From positions 1 through 5,781 of the forward strand of contig JAKAJX010000216.1 of the NCBI GenBank assembly GCA_021824855.1: 5,781 nt of DNA, read 5' to 3'. The translations under genes and the position numbers were made by a program. Every line of letters starts with the position of its first letter. Position 1 is the stretch's first letter. Positions 1 to 5,781 of the stretch are shown here, one piece after another. The stretch is from Bacteroidota bacterium. Its GTDB lineage: Bacteria > Bacteroidota > Bacteroidia > Chitinophagales > Chitinophagaceae. The notes under the pieces are model-generated. The model had not been told where the DNA came from. It made no database searches and saw only the letters and a program-made list of their open reading frames with translations.

Positions 1-203
1 ATGAAGAAGATATACCGTATATTTTTCAACCATTTTTTAGAGGCAAAAACGTATTAGGAAAACATGGTTCGGGCTTGGGTTTACCACTCTCTTTACGAAT
101 AATTAATATGCACAAAGGTTCCATTGAATTTAATAATTTACAACCATCGGGTTCTTGCTTTTTAATTACACTTCCTATAGCCAAGCAATTTCATAAATTG
201 TAA
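1..203 (+). CDS. Sensor histidine kinase, C-terminal end of the HATPase domain (5' part outside the window)
   Basis: Only the last 66 codons are visible; the frame is open at the left edge, its first whole codon is at base 3, and it stops with TAA at 201-203. The peptide carries late ATP-binding motifs of the GHKL/HATPase fold. An F-box reads IFQPFFRG (visible residues 7-14, preceded by EEDIPY), and a G2-box reads GSGLGL (residues 22-27, bases 66-83). Then come LSLRIINMHKG, the usual helix and turn, and a final strand CFLITLPI that normally closes the domain. In this family the domain binds ATP to autophosphorylate a histidine and pass the phosphate to a response regulator. The sensor, the phospho-acceptor histidine and any partner regulator gene lie upstream and cannot be seen. 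A response-regulator-like repeat array starts one base after the stop codon. The identification as a HATPase C-terminus is strong; hybrid or phytochrome-type kinases cannot be excluded. Confidence 0.9.
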   Translation, partial: EEDIPYIFQPFFRGKNVLGKHGSGLGLPLSLRIINMHKGSIEFNNLQPSGSCFLITLPIAKQFHKL

Positions 204-204
204 A

Positions 205-248
205 TTCTAATACTATTCTAATCTCTTACTAATACCATACTAATGTTG
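205..248 (+). promoter_or_regulatory. Four tandem 11-bp direct repeats with CTAAT core, probable response-regulator binding site
   Basis: CTAAT occurs at 207-211, 218-222, 229-233 and 240-244, each exactly 11 bases after the last. Aligned as 11-mers the units are TTCTAATACTA, TTCTAATCTCT, TACTAATACCA and TACTAATGTTG, so T1 and C3-T7 are invariant. Head-to-tail sites with an 11-bp period, about one helical turn, are the known binding mode of OmpR/PhoB-family winged-helix regulators, as in the E. coli pho box. The array begins one base after the histidine kinase stop codon. Its last three bases form the TTG of a candidate -33 element for the downstream OmpA-family gene. The repeat structure is seen directly; the regulator class is inferred, and the protein that binds is not in the window. 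Confidence 0.65.
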
Positions 249-275
249 CTGGTGCATATTGCATCATTATAATTT
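246..275 (+). promoter_or_regulatory. Candidate Bacteroidota-type promoter for the OmpA-family gene
   Basis: TTG at 246-248 is followed after 19 bases by TATAATTT at 268-275. This resembles the Bacteroidota housekeeping promoter (TTG near -33, TAnnTTTG near -7), although the -7 box departs from consensus at its end. Transcription would start at about 280-283, giving a short leader before the ATG at 296. The weak -7 match together with an upstream repeat array reaching the -33 element fits an activator-dependent promoter. The call rests on motif and position only. Confidence 0.35.
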
Positions 276-295
276 AAAAAGAATAGATAAGTAGT

Positions 296-1177
296 ATGAA
301 AAAAAGTTTTTGGGTTATTCCGGTATCCTTGGTAATGTTTTCGTGTACAGCCAATAAAAAAATTCAGCAATCAGAAGAAAAATATCGTCAGTTAGATTCG
401 GCCTATTTACAAATGCAAGCTAAACTTCGCGATTGCGAAAAAAGCAATACAGAACAAAATGTAGTTCAAAAAAAATCTGATGCCAATGAACAATCATTGT
501 TATCCGAAATTGCGAGTTTAAAAAAGATGAATGCGTTTTTGAAAGAAAACAATAATGCAGCACTCAATCAATTAAGAGATCTTTCTGTTATTTCAAATGC
601 ACAAGCCGAAAGTATAAAGGAATCGCTCGATCATATTGGCGCAAACGACGTATATATTAGAAGTTTGCAATCTACCATTGCGCGTAAAGATTCTTTAACA
701 ATGGCATTGGTAAATAATTTAAAAAGTGCCTTAACCGATATTAACGATCAGGATATAAATATAAAAGTTGATAAAGGAGTTGTTTATGTAGATATATCAG
801 ACAAAATGTTATTCAACAGTGGAAGTTATGATGTTACCGCAAAGGCTAAAACAGTTTTAGGAAAAGTTGCTAGAGTATTAAACGCACATCCCGAAATTGA
901 ATTTATGATTGAAGGCAATACCGATTCGAAGCCGTTTAAACATGGCGATTTGGTTGATAACTGGGATTTAAGTGTAAAACGTGCTACATCTGTAACAAGA
1001 ATTTTGCAAAAAAATTATGGATTAGATCCTAAACGAATTACAGCAGCCGGAAGAAGCGAATATTTTCCTGTTGCCCCTAACACATCCGCAGAAGGCAGAG
1101 CATTAAACAGAAGAACACGAATTGTTATTTTGCCTCAGTTAGACCAATTTTTTAAATTATTAGAAACAAAAAAATAA
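296..1177 (+). CDS. OmpA-family outer-membrane lipoprotein with coiled-coil stalk and peptidoglycan-binding domain
   Basis: This 293-residue protein opens with a lipoprotein signal peptide: MKK, a hydrophobic stretch, then MFSC with the likely lipidated Cys at residue 17. The -3 position is Met rather than Leu, a mild departure from the lipobox. Residues about 20-145 are charged, Gln/Lys/Glu-rich and lack Pro, as expected for a long coiled-coil stalk. Residues about 155-280 form an OmpA/MotB C-terminal domain: LFNSGSYDVT, then EGNTD (206-210), NWDLSVKRA (222-230) and a closing GRALNRRTRIVI. D210 and R229 match the conserved Asp and Arg that hold diaminopimelate in OmpA domains. The usual His of GHTD is Asn here (N208). 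The protein probably tethers the outer membrane to the cell wall. The ATG at 296 is chosen because it places the signal peptide at the N-terminus; no Shine-Dalgarno is present. The gene appears monocistronic, between the promoter at 246-275 and the terminator at 1211-1259. Confidence 0.92.
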   Translation: MKKSFWVIPVSLVMFSCTANKKIQQSEEKYRQLDSAYLQMQAKLRDCEKSNTEQNVVQKKSDANEQSLLSEIASLKKMNAFLKENNNAALNQLRDLSVISNAQAESIKESLDHIGANDVYIRSLQSTIARKDSLTMALVNNLKSALTDINDQDINIKVDKGVVYVDISDKMLFNSGSYDVTAKAKTVLGKVARVLNAHPEIEFMIEGNTDSKPFKHGDLVDNWDLSVKRATSVTRILQKNYGLDPKRITAAGRSEYFPVAPNTSAEGRALNRRTRIVILPQLDQFFKLLETKK

Positions 1178-1210
1178 GTTTTTTCAGTAGGTTTTAGATT
1201 TGGTTTAAAG

Positions 1211-1259
1211 CCCGGCAACTTTTAAAATAGTTTTTTTAAAATGATTGTCGGGTTTTTTT
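1211..1259 (+). terminator. Intrinsic terminator after the OmpA-family gene
   Basis: CCCGGCAA (1211-1218) pairs with TTGTCGGG (1245-1252), with one G-T wobble. After a small internal loop, TTTTAAAA pairs with a second TTTTAAAA inside the stem. Seven T residues follow (1253-1259). The hairpin lies 33 bases after the OmpA-family stop codon and 30 bases before the next start codon, so it separates the two transcription units. Confidence 0.85.
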
Positions 1260-1289
1260 GTTAAAATTATTTTTAGTGAAGTAAATAAT

Positions 1290-2096
1290 ATGGTGGGTTT
1301 TAGAAACATAGTAATTCCATTATTTAGTGAAAACAATTTCGACTTGCCTTTTTCAAAAGCAGTAGAGTTGGTTAATGGCGGAGAAACTGTTATACATTTA
1401 ATTTGTTTATCGTATAAATACGATGAAAAAAATGCTCTTCAAATTTGTTTAGAAAAAGCGAATCAACTAAAATACAACAACGAAATTCTATCTGATAAAA
1501 TAAAAATAATTACCAACGCGTTTTACGATGATAATGATAATACCGGCTTAAAAAAATATATAGTTGATAATAAAATTGATTTACTTATTCTTCTCAAAAA
1601 AAAGGCAAATAATATATTTTCTCTGCATACTTGGTTTCGAAATCACTCCATTAATATAAAGAATATGCAATGCAAAATTTTGTTTATAACAAAAAGTTGT
1701 ATAGAGCATACCATAAAAACCATTCTAATACCGGTAAACAAATCTAATTGCACTAAAGCCAACCTCGACTTTCTTATTTCGGTTGCCGCCCAATATAAAG
1801 CTCAAATACATTTGGTGGCCATGTTCGAGAAAGATAAAAAAAACAATAACGTGTTAGATAGGTTTTATCAAACCTATAAATTAATGTTGCTTTATGGGTT
1901 AGATGTACATTATCAAGTTATTCCTTTTGCATTTGGCAAACAATATATTTTGCGTTATGCCTATAAGCATAAAATTGATTTATTAATAATGGATCAGGAA
2001 AGAAAAACTTTTTTTTCTGAATTTTTCGATAAGCCAATGCAGGATTGTATAAATCCATTTTCAAATTATCCCTTACATCTATTACTTACACAATAA
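1290..2096 (+). CDS. Divergent tandem universal stress protein (two USP-like domains)
   Basis: The 268-residue product has two copies of the USP alpha/beta fold. Domain 1 (about 3-135) starts with FRNIVIPLFSE, has a second strand TVIHLICL (33-40), a fourth strand IDLLILLKKK (96-105) and a last strand CKILFIT. Domain 2 (about 141-268) repeats the plan with IKTILIPVN (142-150), AQIHLVAMF (171-179), IDLLIMDQE (229-237) and YPLHLLLTQ. USP proteins that bind ATP carry G-x2-G-x9-G-S/T after the fourth strand; neither domain has it, so nucleotide binding is doubtful. No signal peptide or membrane segment is seen, so it is probably cytoplasmic. The frame extends back to a TTG at 1245, but that start lies inside the terminator stem. 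The ATG at 1290 puts the first USP strand at the N-terminus. It lies 11 bases upstream of the TPR gene, probably in one operon. USP fold fairly sure; function unknown. Confidence 0.75.
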   Translation: MVGFRNIVIPLFSENNFDLPFSKAVELVNGGETVIHLICLSYKYDEKNALQICLEKANQLKYNNEILSDKIKIITNAFYDDNDNTGLKKYIVDNKIDLLILLKKKANNIFSLHTWFRNHSINIKNMQCKILFITKSCIEHTIKTILIPVNKSNCTKANLDFLISVAAQYKAQIHLVAMFEKDKKNNNVLDRFYQTYKLMLLYGLDVHYQVIPFAFGKQYILRYAYKHKIDLLIMDQERKTFFSEFFDKPMQDCINPFSNYPLHLLLTQ

Positions 2097-2107
2097 AAAT
2101 TTACAAA

Positions 2108-2845
2108 ATGAAATCAATTGCTTTAACACTTGGGGGCGTAGTATGTTTTTCTTTCTTTGTACAAGCAAAAAATAAAATAGAAAAATTGGAGTTGGGAAAA
2201 CAATGGTCCGATACAGGAATTATTTCTACAGATTATGCTGCAACTGCTAAAAAGTATATGGATATGAAGCGAGAAGATAGTGCGATGATATTTTTTGAAA
2301 AAGCATTTGCCATAGAAAAAACCGATGCTCAAAAATCGGAATACGCTCAAAAATTAGCAGCATATTATAAAGAGAAAAAGAATTATTTGCCCGAGTCTAA
2401 ATGGTTAGGCGAAATATATAAATATAAAAAAGATGCTAATAATGTTGATCTGTTTAATTGGGGTGTAGCTTGTTTTAATGGACACGATTTTGTAAACGCC
2501 GATACTGCATTTTCAATGTACGAGCGCAAATATCCAACACAAACTTATGGTTATTATTGGGCGGCTAAATCGTGTGCAGCTATAGATAATACTATGGAAA
2601 GTGGTGTTGCAATTCCTCACTACGAAAAACTGATTGAAATTGCTTCAAAAGATACAGCTAACAAAACCAATCGCACCTGGTTAGCTACTGCCTATAGCTA
2701 TATTGCTGCTTTTAAAGCTAATAAGTTTAAAGATTATAAAGCTGCATTAGATTTATACGATAAAGTATTATTGTTAGAACCAGCTAATGCAGATGCAATT
2801 AAATACAAACAAATTTTAGAAAAAATGATAGAAGAAAAAAAATAG
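2108..2845 (+). CDS. Exported tetratricopeptide-repeat (TPR) protein
   Basis: The 245-residue product begins with a typical signal peptide (MKS, then a hydrophobic core, then FVQA before KNK), with likely cleavage after residue 20. No lipobox Cys sits at the cleavage site. The mature part is all-helical and TPR-like. Recognisable units are about 43-76 (AKKYMDMKREDSAMIFFEKA), 113-146 (NWGVACFNGHDFVNADTAF), 147-182 (YGYYWAAKSCAAID to HYEKLIEIA) and 193-228 (ATAYSYIAAFKANKFKDYKA to LLLEPANADA). TPR arrays are protein-protein scaffolds; no catalytic motif is present. Bacteroidota genomes carry related periplasmic or outer-membrane TPR proteins, but a partner cannot be named. The frame runs back to 2045 inside the preceding gene; the ATG at 2108 is preferred because it yields the signal peptide and avoids overlap. 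It follows the USP-like gene by 11 bases with no terminator between, and ends before the hairpin at 2865-2902. Confidence 0.85.
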   Translation: MKSIALTLGGVVCFSFFVQAKNKIEKLELGKQWSDTGIISTDYAATAKKYMDMKREDSAMIFFEKAFAIEKTDAQKSEYAQKLAAYYKEKKNYLPESKWLGEIYKYKKDANNVDLFNWGVACFNGHDFVNADTAFSMYERKYPTQTYGYYWAAKSCAAIDNTMESGVAIPHYEKLIEIASKDTANKTNRTWLATAYSYIAAFKANKFKDYKAALDLYDKVLLLEPANADAIKYKQILEKMIEEKK

Positions 2846-2864
2846 AAATTATGTAAGTTGGTAA

Positions 2865-2902
2865 CATAAAAAAAGTAGGATTTTATTCCTACTTTTTTTA
2901 TG
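2865..2902. terminator. Bidirectional intrinsic terminator between convergent genes
   Basis: CATAAAAAAAGTAGGA (2865-2880) and its exact reverse complement (2887-2902) flank a 6-base loop TTTTAT. The GTAGGA/TCCTAC core is bordered by seven A on one side and seven T on the other, so each strand reads as stem plus T tract. It lies 19 bases after the TPR gene stop and 22 bases from the efflux gene stop on the opposite strand, so it can end both transcripts. Confidence 0.9.
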
Positions 2903-2924
2903 CTTAGAAAATGATTATAATAAG

Positions 2925-5781
2925 TTATACTTCATCCTGAGGCATATCTTTTATTTCATCAATGGTGTTAGCTTTTAATGTGGCCAATTCTTTTTTACTA
3001 TAAACCAGTTTTGTAATAGTTACAAATAATACAGGAACTATAAATATGGCTAATAATGTTGCGGCCAACATTCCGCCTAAAACTGTAAAGCCAATAGTTG
3101 AACGTGCAACTGCACCTGCACCTTCAGCAAAAGCCAATGGCAATACTCCCAGTATAAATGCCATAGACGTCATTATAATTGGTCGTAATCTTAATTTAAC
3201 CGCTTGTAAAGTTGCGGGAACAATATCCATTCCCGAGTCAACTCTTTCTTTAGCAAATTCAACAATTAGAATTGCATTTTTAGCAGCCAATCCTATCAAT
3301 GTAATCAATCCTATTTGAGCATAAATATTATTACTTAATGCCGGAATAAAAGTTAAAGTAAGTATGGCGCCAAAAGCACCGGTAGGTACAGCAAGAAGAA
3401 CAGAAAAAGGAACCGACCAGCTTTCATATAATGCCGCTAAAAACAAGAAAACGAATAATACGGATAATGCGAAAATATAAATGGCGCTTGATCCGGCATT
3501 TACTTCTTCTCTTGTTAATCCAGAAAATTCATATCCATATCCGCTTGGTAAAAATGCTGCTGCTGTTTCTTTTAGTGCATCAATTGCTTGTCCACTACTA
3601 TAGCCTGGTTTAGGTGTACCATTAATTTCGGCGGTTCTAAATAAATTATAATGTGTAATTAGTGGAGCATTTTCAATTAGCGTATAACTAATTAAAGTTC
3701 CTAAAGGCAATAATTGTCCCGCTTGGTTTTTTACATAATATTGTTCAACATTTTTAATATCACCCCTAAATAAAGTATCTGCTTGGGCAACTACATGAAA
3801 GTTGCGACCGTAAATAGTAAAATCATTTACATATCTGCTGCCCAATAATGTTTGAAGTGTATTATATACGTCTGAAAGAGATACGCCTAATTTTTTACAT
3901 TTTTCTCTATTAACAGTTAGTTGATAGCCGGGTGTTTTTGCTGTAAAATACGAAAAGGCACTTCCTATTTCCGGTCTTTTATTTAGTGCAGCAACAAAAT
4001 TATTTACGACATTTTCAAAAGTTTTAACATCATCTCTACTTTCTCTTTGTTCTAATTCAAAAGTAAAACCTGCGGTTTGTCCTAAACCCTGAATTGCCGG
4101 TGGCTGGATTACACGAATACTTGCTTCTTTAATTGATGCAAAACGTTTTTGCAGCTCGGCAATAGTTGCCTGAATTTGTAATGCTTTATCGGTACGTTGT
4201 GCCCAAGGTTTTAATTGGCAGAAGATAGTTCCGCTATTAGATTTGGTGGCAAAAGTTACTACGTTTAACCCTCCCAATGCAGCAAAATGACCAACGGCAG
4301 GAGTAGATTTAGTAATTGCCATTATTTTGTTTAATACATCTAAACTTCGAGTTGTAGATGAGGCTTCGGGTAATTCATAGGTAATAAATAATCTTCCTTC
4401 ATCTTCTGTTGGAATAAATCCTGTTGGTTTGTTTTTGAATAATAATCCGGTTCCTAAAAAAATACATCCTAACAAAATTAATGCTAACGGTGCCATTTTA
4501 ATGGCTTTAGTAACACCATTTGTATAAGAAGCGGTGGTACGTTGAAACCATTCGTTAAATACAAAAAAGAATTTATTAATGCCCGATGACTTTTTGTTTA
4601 ACCTCATGGGTTTTAACAGTAACGAACATAAAGCCGGCGTTAAGGATAACGCAATAAAGGCAGAAATAAGCACCGATATGGCAATGGTTATGGCAAATTG
4701 TTGATAAAGCCGACCTACAATACCGGGAATAAATCCAACGGGAATAAACACCGCAGCTAAGATTAATGCAATAGCTACTACCGGTCCCGAAATATCTTTC
4801 ATGGCTTTAAATGTTGCTTCTTTAGCCGATAATTTTTCATGATCGATATTGTGCTGAACAGCTTCTACCACAACAATTGCATCATCCACTACAATACCAA
4901 TTGCCAATACAAAACCAAACATGGTTAATGTATTAATTGTAAAACCTAATGGAACAAAAAATGCAAAAGTGCCAATAATAGAAACCGGAATAGCCAAAAC
5001 CGGTATTAATGTGGCACGCCAACTTTGTAAGAATAAAAACACCACAATAATTACTAAACTTAAAGCTTCTAATAAAGTTTTTACAACTTCGTCGATAGAA
5101 ACTTTTACAACAGAAACGGACTCAAAAGGAACAATATAATCTACATCTTTCGGGAAAGATTTTTTTAATTGATCCATTGCTTGATATACGCCTTTAGCAG
5201 TTTCTAAAGCATTACTGCCCGGTGCTTGATACACCAATAAATACGAAGCTCTTTTGCCATCTACAAAAGAATTGCTGGCATAACTAAATTTACCCAATTG
5301 AGCACGAGCAACATCTTTTAAATATACAATAGAACCGTTTTGGGAGTTGGTTCTAATAATTATATTGTTGAATTGCTCTTCCGAACTTAATCGGCTATTG
5401 GTTAATACAGAATATTCAAAAGCTTGCGTATTATTTTGTGGTGGAGCACCAACTGAGCCTGCAGCAATTTGAATATTTTGTTCTTGTAATGCGGCAATCA
5501 CATCGTTGGTGGTTAAACCCAATTGGGCCAGTTTATCGGGTTGCAGCCAAATACGCATACTAAAATCATCGGCACGAGAAAAAATATCACCAACTCCTTT
5601 AACGCGTAATAATACATCTCGTACAAAAATATTGGCATAATTATCTAAGAATGGAACCGAATGAGAACCGGTAGGTGAATAAATGGCTACCAACATTAAA
5701 ATACTTGGATTGCGTTTACGGGTAATAATGCCCAATCGTTTTACATCATCAGGTAGTTGAGGCGTTGCAATGCCTACACGA
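2925..5781 (-). CDS. RND multidrug efflux transporter, HAE1 class (AcrB/MexF-like inner-membrane pump; N-terminus outside the window)
   Basis: The frame is open at the right edge, so 951 residues are visible; family members run to about 1,030-1,060, so roughly the first 100, including TM1, are missing. Counting from the first visible residue (RVGIATPQLP), the porter part is followed by TM2-TM6 (about 235-387). A second porter half containing PPAIQGLGQTAGF comes next, then TM8-TM12 (about 765-922). The proton-relay residues are all present: D299 and D300 in GIVVDDAIVVVE (TM4, codons at 4881-4886), K834 in GLAAKNAILIVE (TM10), and R864 and T871 in RLRPIIMTS, matching AcrB D407, D408, K940, R971 and T978. 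The pump should be functional. From memory, VNDF, AEINGTPKPGYSSGQA and the QGLG segment look more like MexF/OqxB than AcrB. Such pumps work as trimers with a periplasmic adaptor and an outer-membrane channel; neither gene is visible. This is the last gene of its transcript, ending at the shared hairpin. The substrate cannot be told. Confidence 0.96.
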   Translation of the reverse strand, partial: RVGIATPQLPDDVKRLGIITRKRNPSILMLVAIYSPTGSHSVPFLDNYANIFVRDVLLRVKGVGDIFSRADDFSMRIWLQPDKLAQLGLTTNDVIAALQEQNIQIAAGSVGAPPQNNTQAFEYSVLTNSRLSSEEQFNNIIIRTNSQNGSIVYLKDVARAQLGKFSYASNSFVDGKRASYLLVYQAPGSNALETAKGVYQAMDQLKKSFPKDVDYIVPFESVSVVKVSIDEVVKTLLEALSLVIIVVFLFLQSWRATLIPVLAIPVSIIGTFAFFVPLGFTINTLTMFGFVLAIGIVVDDAIVVVEAVQHNIDHEKLSAKEATFKAMKDISGPVVAIALILAAVFIPVGFIPGIVGRLYQQFAITIAISVLISAFIALSLTPALCSLLLKPMRLNKKSSGINKFFFVFNEWFQRTTASYTNGVTKAIKMAPLALILLGCIFLGTGLLFKNKPTGFIPTEDEGRLFITYELPEASSTTRSLDVLNKIMAITKSTPAVGHFAALGGLNVVTFATKSNSGTIFCQLKPWAQRTDKALQIQATIAELQKRFASIKEASIRVIQPPAIQGLGQTAGFTFELEQRESRDDVKTFENVVNNFVAALNKRPEIGSAFSYFTAKTPGYQLTVNREKCKKLGVSLSDVYNTLQTLLGSRYVNDFTIYGRNFHVVAQADTLFRGDIKNVEQYYVKNQAGQLLPLGTLISYTLIENAPLITHYNLFRTAEINGTPKPGYSSGQAIDALKETAAAFLPSGYGYEFSGLTREEVNAGSSAIYIFALSVLFVFLFLAALYESWSVPFSVLLAVPTGAFGAILTLTFIPALSNNIYAQIGLITLIGLAAKNAILIVEFAKERVDSGMDIVPATLQAVKLRLRPIIMTSMAFILGVLPLAFAEGAGAVARSTIGFTVLGGMLAATLLAIFIVPVLFVTITKLVYSKKELATLKANTIDEIKDMPQDEV

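Noticed and set aside
1..57. ATG at base 1 opening a short frame
   Set aside because: The frame stops after 18 codons and shows no family resemblance; the frame starting at base 3 carries the kinase F- and G2-boxes across the same bases.
253..263. TGCA-N3-TGCA inverted repeat in the spacer of the candidate promoter
   Set aside because: Very short and made of a self-complementary tetramer; not enough to claim an operator.
1245..1275. Possible promoter for the USP-TPR operon: TTG (1245-1247), 20 bases, TATTTTTA (1268-1275)
   Set aside because: The TTG is part of the terminator stem and the -7 match falls in a T-rich tract where such matches are common; too weak to list as a feature, although some promoter must lie nearby unless read-through drives the operon.
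1245..1289. Upstream TTG start extending the USP-like protein by 15 residues
   Set aside because: It lies within the 3' arm of the terminator hairpin, and the added residues precede the natural first strand of the USP fold; ATG at 1290 fits better.
2045..2107. Upstream start extending the TPR protein by 21 residues into the preceding gene
   Set aside because: It would overlap the USP-like gene by about 50 bases and bury a clear signal peptide that starts at the ATG at 2108.
2123..2350. Minus-strand open frame within the TPR gene
   Set aside because: Low-complexity Phe/Cys/Ser-rich product antisense to a convincing signal-peptide and TPR gene; a shadow frame.
3046..3318. Plus-strand open frames inside the efflux gene (also 3431-3613 and 4921-5139)
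   Set aside because: All are antisense to conserved RND membrane segments, and their products look like mirror translations with no recognisable domain.
5735..5735. Apparent start of the efflux protein at the TTG ending at 5733
   Set aside because: The frame stays open to the window edge, and the 15 codons before it (RVGIATPQLP and on) match the RND family, so the TTG is an internal Leu codon.

Overview
The window comes from an AT-rich bacterial chromosome, most likely a member of the Bacteroidota. The genes lack clear Shine-Dalgarno sequences, there is a candidate Bacteroidota-type promoter (TTG, then a TA-rich -7 box), and the family types are common in that phylum: an OmpA-type lipoprotein with a coiled coil, a divergent tandem universal stress protein, and a secreted TPR protein. 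I cannot place it below phylum from the sequence.

Layout. Bases 1-203 are the last 66 codons of a sensor histidine kinase. Directly after its stop codon is a compact control region (205-275): four head-to-tail 11-bp repeats with an invariant CTAAT core, running into a candidate promoter. A coiled-coil OmpA-family lipoprotein gene follows (296-1177) and ends at an intrinsic terminator (1211-1259). Next is a probable two-gene operon on the + strand: a double-domain USP-like protein (1290-2096) and, 11 bases later, a secreted TPR protein (2108-2845). A perfect hairpin flanked by A and T tracts (2865-2902) separates this operon from a convergent gene on the - strand. That gene (2925-5781) is a large RND efflux transporter of the HAE1 class whose N-terminal part lies beyond the right edge.

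How the parts may work together. Most of the products act at or in the cell envelope: a sensor kinase, an outer-membrane lipoprotein predicted to grip peptidoglycan, an exported TPR protein and a drug/solute efflux pump. The most notable signal is the 11-bp repeat array. Its period and its position against the promoter are what is expected for an OmpR/PhoB-type response regulator, and it sits between a histidine kinase gene and the OmpA lipoprotein gene. This suggests, as inference, that the two-component system ending here controls the lipoprotein. The remaining genes look like ordinary members of known families. No RNA genes, mobile elements or CRISPR arrays were seen, and no gene-free stretch exceeds about 120 bases.
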